NCBI GenBank assembly: GCA_014804755.1
Contig: JAAUZE010000019.1
Location: forward strand, 1-54,328
Direction: 5' to 3'
DNA: 54,328 bases
Origin: Lachnospiraceae bacterium
GTDB lineage: Bacteria > Bacillota > Clostridia > Lachnospirales > Lachnospiraceae
Shown: piece after piece, positions 49,797 through 54,328 of the stretch
Layout: every line of letters starts with the position of its first letter
How positions within the stretch are numbered: the first letter of the stretch is position 1
Made by a program: the position numbers and the translations under genes
Notes under the pieces: model-generated
Seen by the model: only the letters and a program-made list of their open reading frames with translations
Database searches by the model: none
What the model was told of the DNA's origin: nothing

Positions 49797-50850
49797 TATT
49801 ATCTGTCCTCACGATTTCAGCATTTTCAATAATTTCTGTATTTGCAATACCATCTTGTATTGATGCCAATGTCGTTCCTTCCCCGGTTTGTATTTTTGAA
49901 ATAATATCATTAAAGTATCCCGGGTAAGCAAGTCGAAAGATGGACGGATTCAATCCATCTATTTTTTCTTCGGAAAAATCTCCATCTTTACCCAAATAAA
50001 ATACTTTATGCTTATCTCCCGCTTCCCAAAGGGTACAATGCGTTTCTCCATATCGGTAAATAAATTCAATCGTTCCTTCTGTTCCTTCTATTAATAAATT
50101 AAAAGTCCTCTCTCCGACTGATATTGCTGATGACTTTAATTCAAAATAATAATCATCAAGTCTCACATTTATAGCACAAAATTCATCACTTGGTGCCTCA
50201 ATATTTTTATTATACCACTCACCGTTTGGGATAGCGGTATTTATCCATGTTCTTGCCTGCTTCATATCTGTATAAGTAAGCCCCAACAAAAAAACGCTTA
50301 AATCCAACAGATGTGATCCCATAGAAAATATTTGTCCGCCACCTGTTTGAAATGAATATTGCCATTCTGACAAAACTTGTTTTCGTACCGCACTCGTTCT
50401 TTCATATATAGAAATATAATAAGGTTTCCCTATTCTTCCCGCCCTAAGCCATGCTTTTATCGTTTGAAAAGCCTTAAGCCCCCGTAACTGGAAATCCGTA
50501 TATGACTGATTATAACATAGCGATATATATGACTTGATTTTTTCTGCATCTTTTGAATTAGTCAAAATCGGCTTTTCTATTAGTAAATGTCCTTGATAAT
50601 TTTGTAAAGTCTGATAGTATTGTTCTCTCTCTGGTATAGGTGTTGTAATACAGATAATATCTGGATTAGTATTTAATAAGGCATTCCATTCCATCGCTAA
50701 TTGTGGATTTTCTCCTGCCGCCATTAAAGTTTCCGCTGTTCGATCTAAGGAGCGACCTACAACCCCAACAACTATAGCATCCTTACATTTTCTAATCCCT
50801 ACTAAATGTGTTCTTATACCGACTCCTGTTCCAATAATAGCTACTTTCAT
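49789..50850 (-). CDS. Gfo/Idh/MocA-family NAD(P)-dependent oxidoreductase
   Basis: A 353-residue enzyme. The Rossmann nucleotide-binding start is KVAIIGTGVGIRTH (2-15) with a modified glycine pattern; IEKPI at 91-95 is the conserved E-K-P catalytic region, and GGGQIFSMGSHLLDL provides the His-containing motif. The C-terminal half is the beta-sheet dimer domain. The family oxidises or reduces sugars and related compounds. The substrate cannot be told. It sits 20 bp after an unknown gene and overlaps the AbiH-like gene, an unusual pairing. Confidence 0.88.
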   Translation of the reverse strand: MKVAIIGTGVGIRTHLVGIRKCKDAIVVGVVGRSLDRTAETLMAAGENPQLAMEWNALLNTNPDIICITTPIPEREQYYQTLQNYQGHLLIEKPILTNSKDAEKIKSYISLCYNQSYTDFQLRGLKAFQTIKAWLRAGRIGKPYYISIYERTSAVRKQVLSEWQYSFQTGGGQIFSMGSHLLDLSVFLLGLTYTDMKQARTWINTAIPNGEWYNKNIEAPSDEFCAINVRLDDYYFELKSSAISVGERTFNLLIEGTEGTIEFIYRYGETHCTLWEAGDKHKVFYLGKDGDFSEEKIDGLNPSIFRLAYPGYFNDIISKIQTGEGTTLASIQDGIANTEIIENAEIVRTDNIE

Positions 50851-50870
50851 AAATAGACACTCTCCTTTTA

Positions 50871-52238
50871 TCAGTGCCCTAATTGGTTTTTTTCTACTTG
50901 CTGTGCATATTCAATTAGTTGTTTGCCATCATCTGTTTTACGAAAATCTTCTAAAATAGGCCATTCCAACAGTTCTTTTGAAGTAATATTAATTTGCTTA
51001 TTAGAGTCCAATTCTAATAATTTTTCACCCACAGCTTTTGCCGTTGTATAGTCTTCCAAAAGAATATATTTTAAAAACACATATCTGCTATGTGCTCTAC
51101 TCACATCCCATTTATTAACCTCTTCTTTTATTTGAGCATCTCTTTTGCTTTTGGTCATTTTCTCTGCAAATATTTTATTCGCAAAAAGTATATATGTCTT
51201 ATCTTTTGTATCAGAAAGCCCCTCTTCAGTATTGACTAACTCCCTGTATCTATATGCTAAATCCGCAACATACTGGCAGACAAGCCAGCATTTTTCATCC
51301 AACAGTGTTCTTGTAGTAAATAGCATATGTTTCGCTAAAAGTTCTGTATCAATTTTGTTTTTTATTATATCACAAACAGATATCCAAGCCAAATAAGATA
51401 TGCATACTCCATAAACAACCATTCTCTGACATATATCTTTAACTGTTTTCTCATTTGTTACTTTTGAAAATTCCAAATTTTCATCCATATATGGGACAAT
51501 TTTTTTCTCTATCTCATCTATCCCGACACTTATGTATAATTTTTGAGCTTTTTCCGAAAAAAAGCTCTTTACTTGAGCTGCCAATTTTATGAAATCATTA
51601 TTCCAGTATATTGGCTGACTTACTATCATTCTAACTAAATCCTCTATTTCACTATTTTTTTGCAACCTTTCAATACTGAATTCACCATGCAGGGAAAGAA
51701 CGCTCTCTGGATTATTAACTAACTCTTGTGCATGTATTCTACTTAAATGCTGTCGCAACTCTAATGAATGCATACATACCAAATCTCTATACTCCAATTG
51801 TGTTAGTTTTGGAAGAAAGCATAGACTTGCCGTTTCGTTTAAAATATCCCACGCATAACTGGTAGAATCAAACATTCCTAAATACTCTTCTGGTCTACTT
51901 TGCATTAATTTGATAATACTACTTGTATTACGTGGTTCAAATGCGCTGTATCCGCCTTTCTTTAATCTACTACATATAATTTCCTGATAAATTTTTGTCA
52001 AAGTAAAAAGCATATTGTCAGGTGAAATATTTTGTCCCTTTCCTTCATCGATAGGATGTATAATATTGCCCCCCTCTACTGGTGCAATTTTCTCAAGATC
52101 CTCAACAACTCTACCAACACGATCATTGACATCCCCTAATTCCATTGCATTCATTCGTTCATGATATACAAAAGCCACTTCCAGATAACGATCTACTATA
52201 TCAATAAATTTTCTTATCTGTTCTCCTAGTTTACTCAC
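50871..52238 (-). CDS. Unknown helical protein in radical SAM/AbiH operon
   Basis: A 455-residue protein, nearly all helical, no signal peptide; one hydrophobic stretch (RMVVYGVCISYLAWISVCDII) may be a buried helix rather than a TM. Features such as LCFLPKLTQLEYRDLVC and RYVFLKYILLEDYTTA give no family. The start overlaps the radical SAM stop by 4 bp (ATGA), which argues for a direct functional partnership with that enzyme. It could be a substrate-binding or scaffold protein. Confidence 0.7.
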   Translation of the reverse strand: MSKLGEQIRKFIDIVDRYLEVAFVYHERMNAMELGDVNDRVGRVVEDLEKIAPVEGGNIIHPIDEGKGQNISPDNMLFTLTKIYQEIICSRLKKGGYSAFEPRNTSSIIKLMQSRPEEYLGMFDSTSYAWDILNETASLCFLPKLTQLEYRDLVCMHSLELRQHLSRIHAQELVNNPESVLSLHGEFSIERLQKNSEIEDLVRMIVSQPIYWNNDFIKLAAQVKSFFSEKAQKLYISVGIDEIEKKIVPYMDENLEFSKVTNEKTVKDICQRMVVYGVCISYLAWISVCDIIKNKIDTELLAKHMLFTTRTLLDEKCWLVCQYVADLAYRYRELVNTEEGLSDTKDKTYILFANKIFAEKMTKSKRDAQIKEEVNKWDVSRAHSRYVFLKYILLEDYTTAKAVGEKLLELDSNKQINITSKELLEWPILEDFRKTDDGKQLIEYAQQVEKNQLGH

Positions 52239-53071
52239 TTTCCTTGCCTCTCTTTAAGTTTCTTTATAGCTGGTAAACTTCTCATAAAAAATAAAACATT
52301 GTGTCGCTTACACCATTCTTCACAATAGTTTTTTTGCTCAATTCCATCGTATCTTTTCCAAACCTTTTTATTATTGTCAAATGGCATTTCACATAGAGTA
52401 AATTCTTCTAATTTACAATTTTTTAATGTTCTTCTCTCTAAGATTTCTTCACAGTCAACATACCATGACTCTCCCAAAACAACTTCTACTAATCCCAATG
52501 TTTTTTCTAAAATCAACTGATAATCGCTTATTGGTACAATCGGAATAAACGGTCGCATTGCCAATATTGGTATAATTCCCATGTCCTTAAACTTTCTAAG
52601 TTCTTCAACTCTCTTTTCTGGTAATGGTACATTGGCAGGTTCAATTCCTTTTGTAGTCCACGATGTAATGCTTACACAACCAAAAAGCATCAATTTCTCC
52701 TCATTATATTTCTTCGCAATATCACTTAATTTATTCATATCTTCTTCGCCCAAAACCGCTCTGGTCGTAAAAAGAACATCTTTTCTTAATTGCAATAATG
52801 TCTCTAATAATTCTAATGCAACTTTTGTACGTGGTGGAGCAAACGAATCAGTATCACCACTAATATATATAATATCAAATTCTGTCTTATGCTTTTCTAA
52901 CCAATTTAATATTTGGGGTATGCTCAAATTTCTGTATGATAAAAACCCTGCCTGTACATAGCAAAACGGACACATATATGTGCAATATTGAGTTTCATTC
53001 AATGGTCCTAATGAAACCATCGCGCGCCTATCTCTAATATCAAACGGCAAATCTTTTGTACGTCTATCCAT
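52235..53071 (-). CDS. Radical SAM protein
   Basis: A 278-residue enzyme. The [4Fe-4S]-binding motif is C30-x3-C34-x2-C37 (CTYMCPFC), followed by the barrel with IIYISGDTDSF (the G-G-E-type motif altered to SGD) and VLFTTRAVLG. Near the end DxxxxxxNYCEEWCKRH provides two more Cys that may bind an auxiliary site. It cleaves S-adenosylmethionine to form a radical; substrate unknown. GAGGA lies about nine bases before the ATG. It begins the four-gene unit ending in the AbiH-like gene. Confidence 0.88.
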   Translation of the reverse strand: MDRRTKDLPFDIRDRRAMVSLGPLNETQYCTYMCPFCYVQAGFLSYRNLSIPQILNWLEKHKTEFDIIYISGDTDSFAPPRTKVALELLETLLQLRKDVLFTTRAVLGEEDMNKLSDIAKKYNEEKLMLFGCVSITSWTTKGIEPANVPLPEKRVEELRKFKDMGIIPILAMRPFIPIVPISDYQLILEKTLGLVEVVLGESWYVDCEEILERRTLKNCKLEEFTLCEMPFDNNKKVWKRYDGIEQKNYCEEWCKRHNVLFFMRSLPAIKKLKERQGK

Positions 53072-53103
53072 TCATATCATCCTCATACATAGGTTATAGT
53101 AAA

Positions 53104-53146
53104 GAGGTGAGACCTCGATGAAGTAATTATCGAGACTCCTCACCTC
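53104..53146 (-). promoter_or_regulatory. Imperfect hairpin upstream of the radical SAM gene
   Basis: GAGGTGAG (53104-53111) pairs with CTCACCTC (53139-53146), with an inner CTCGAT/ATCGAG stem. On the minus strand it is followed by TTTACTATAACC and the radical SAM ATG 33 nt later. It may end the upstream transcript weakly or act as an attenuating leader. Confidence 0.5.
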
Positions 53147-53186
53147 CTAATCGTAATAAATATTCACAAACAATTTCAAGCCATAT

Positions 53187-53678
53187 TTACTCTAATGCAT
53201 CCCAAACTGCTTGAAAATCTGGAGAATAACCCTCTGGTGATAACATTTTTCCTGAAACGAGTCTAATTCTGAACAATGTGCTCTTTGCATCCTCTGACAC
53301 CAGTTCATCCAGTGGGGCAAATCTTGCTGCTGCTCCCTCAAAAGTATCAGAATAGATTTTTATAGCATTTAACATTTCATCTTTATCATAAATTCTTTCA
53401 CAAACTCCGCGTAATTGTACACCCGTTTTATTACTGTAAGTACTCTTTGTATCATATATGGCCATTGCAACTTTAGCCCCATTTTTAATGACAGAACCAT
53501 GATGGCTAGTTGTATGTGATTTAATTAATAAAGCATCCTGACTTTCTATTGCATAAAAAACAGTGGTAGCTTGAACAGACCACTCTTTATCTTCGACAGA
53601 AAGAACCATTACCTGATTTTTCTTAACAAATTCTACAAAATCCTCCTTTGAATACCCTCCTGCTAATTCACTATACAT
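53187..53678 (-). CDS. Pyridoxamine 5'-phosphate oxidase-fold flavoprotein
   Basis: A 163-residue protein of the split-barrel FMN-binding type. It has MVLSVEDKEWSVQATTVFYA, ALLIKSHTTSHHGSVIKNG and KVAMAIYDT, then VQLRGVCERI, the usual PNPOx-like strand order. It may bind flavin, heme or F420; which one is unclear. The ATG at 53678 has GGGAGG eight bases upstream; the TTG at 53693 is inside the ribosome site. A consensus promoter lies about 50 bp upstream. Confidence 0.8.
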   Translation of the reverse strand: MYSELAGGYSKEDFVEFVKKNQVMVLSVEDKEWSVQATTVFYAIESQDALLIKSHTTSHHGSVIKNGAKVAMAIYDTKSTYSNKTGVQLRGVCERIYDKDEMLNAIKIYSDTFEGAAARFAPLDELVSEDAKSTLFRIRLVSGKMLSPEGYSPDFQAVWDALE

Positions 53679-53728
53679 ATATTTTCCTCCCAACCTACCT
53701 TAAACTATTATCTATATCTACACTTACA

Positions 53729-53757
53729 ATTATAATATTCTTTTGTCCTCATGTCAA
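53729..53757 (-). promoter_or_regulatory. Consensus sigma-70 promoter of the flavoprotein gene
   Basis: On the minus strand TTGACA (53757-53752) and TATAAT (53734-53729) are both perfect and separated by 17 bp, 51 bp before the ATG at 53678. It may also serve the radical SAM operon if transcription passes the hairpin. Confidence 0.85.
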
Positions 53758-54328
53758 TTACCTAAAATGATATAATAGCATAAGTTTATTGTAAGAATGG
53801 GGTAGTCCATGTACTCCCTTAATCCAACAGCCTAATTGTGCACCTTTACTATATCGGAATCTTTACGTTCCTTCAAAACCCATATATGATTCTTAATTGT
53901 TACAAGTTTTATGATTCATAAATATAATATCATATATAATGGGATGTTTTATTTTCTAATATCTCACAAGTTCCAGCATAACCCTGCCATTCTTTTCATA
54001 TACTCTCAACCGCACCACCATATCTGAACCACTTTTCTCTTTCCGTTAATGTCTCCCCCAATTCTGCTCCATACCTCTTTCGCCGAATTACCAAAATAAG
54101 ACAGGCTATCATGGGTACAGATAAAACCATTAATCACTTTGCACAACATCTCGAAAAGCTGAGTGTAATGATTTATTATGTTGAATACACAAAATTTACT
54201 ATATTTTAATAATATTAAAGAAGATATTGAATGTTATATGCCAAAACTGCAGTTTGTTTAGCTCCACTGTAAAATTTTACAGTGGAGCCCCTTATATATA
54301 AAACTTACAGATTCTGCCGGATAATCCG
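53758..54328. other. AT-rich intergenic region at right edge
   Basis: About 570 bp with no supported coding frame. Its only clear structure is a perfect 28-bp palindrome near the right end (54261-54288). Confidence 0.5.
54261..54288. repeat. 28-bp perfect palindrome
   Basis: GCTCCACTGTAAAA is followed at once by its reverse complement TTTTACAGTGGAGC, with no loop. No T-run follows on either strand. An operator for a dimeric repressor of a gene beyond the edge, or a recombination site, are both possible. Confidence 0.65.

Noticed and set aside
1-54328. CRISPR array or tRNA/rRNA genes
   Set aside because: No regular spacer-repeat pattern and no cloverleaf-like sequence seen; the only tandem repeats are the five 12-bp units.

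Overview
The window looks like DNA from a low-GC Gram-positive gut Clostridium relative, most likely a Lachnospiraceae member. This is inferred from strong AGGAGG ribosome binding sites, an AgrB/AgrD pair, LytTR and GHKL regulators, PcfJ/PcfK-type plasmid genes and overall gene style; there is no rRNA or housekeeping marker to fix the species. Every gene I can support lies on the minus strand, so the layout reads from right to left.

Right end (about 54.3-48.7 kb): an AT-rich accessory block. A pyridoxamine-phosphate-oxidase-fold protein with a consensus promoter is followed by a tightly packed four-gene unit: radical SAM protein, unknown helical protein, Gfo/Idh/MocA oxidoreductase, AbiH-like protein. 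A non-coding stretch of about 850 bp with a nested inverted repeat follows. Middle (47.9-33.6 kb): a plasmid- or ICE-type replication and maintenance module. It carries a YqaJ-type nuclease, RecD2-like helicase, putative single-strand annealing protein, CHC2/Toprim primase, PcfK/AcrIIA9-like protein, a DUF7666-like protein, PcfJ, an Rpn-type nuclease with its own promoter and terminator, ParM/ParR partition genes, five exact-period 12-bp repeats and a small ribbon-helix-helix-like protein.

Then comes a quorum-sensing block (33.6-30.6 kb): LytTR response regulator, GHKL sensor kinase, a terminator, a candidate LytTR operator and promoter, AgrB and a 40-residue AgrD-like peptide whose ring residue appears to be Ser instead of Cys. 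AgrD is followed after only 30 nt by a long, nearly gap-free series of genes from 30.6 kb to the left edge.

That series appears to encode a contractile injection system of unusual type. It contains a secreted/membrane VWA protein, a large sheath-like protein, two paralogous Hcp-like tube proteins, a J-domain protein, two FHA proteins, two PP2C-type proteins (one with TM and TPR-like region), an Hsp70/actin-fold ATPase, three unknown probable baseplate proteins, a DcrB/EagR-like protein, two VgrG-like spikes, a pentapeptide-repeat protein, a PAAR-like (DUF4280) protein with a coiled-coil extension, and a 2429-residue VgrG-Rhs fusion ending in a HYD1-type ADP-ribosyltransferase toxin with its immunity gene. 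A displaced second Rhs tip/toxin/immunity cassette follows. I see no ClpV or AFP15-type AAA+ ATPase, no TssJLM membrane complex and no Ser/Thr kinase here. The working model is a T6SS-like injector of a Gram-positive bacterium, carried next to plasmid maintenance genes, controlled by an Agr peptide signal and by phospho-recognition proteins, with a swappable Rhs toxin. The assignments of sheath, tube and baseplate rest on gene order and weak sequence features and are inference; the VgrG, Rhs, PAAR-like, Hsp70, DnaJ, FHA, PP2C and Agr calls rest on visible motifs.
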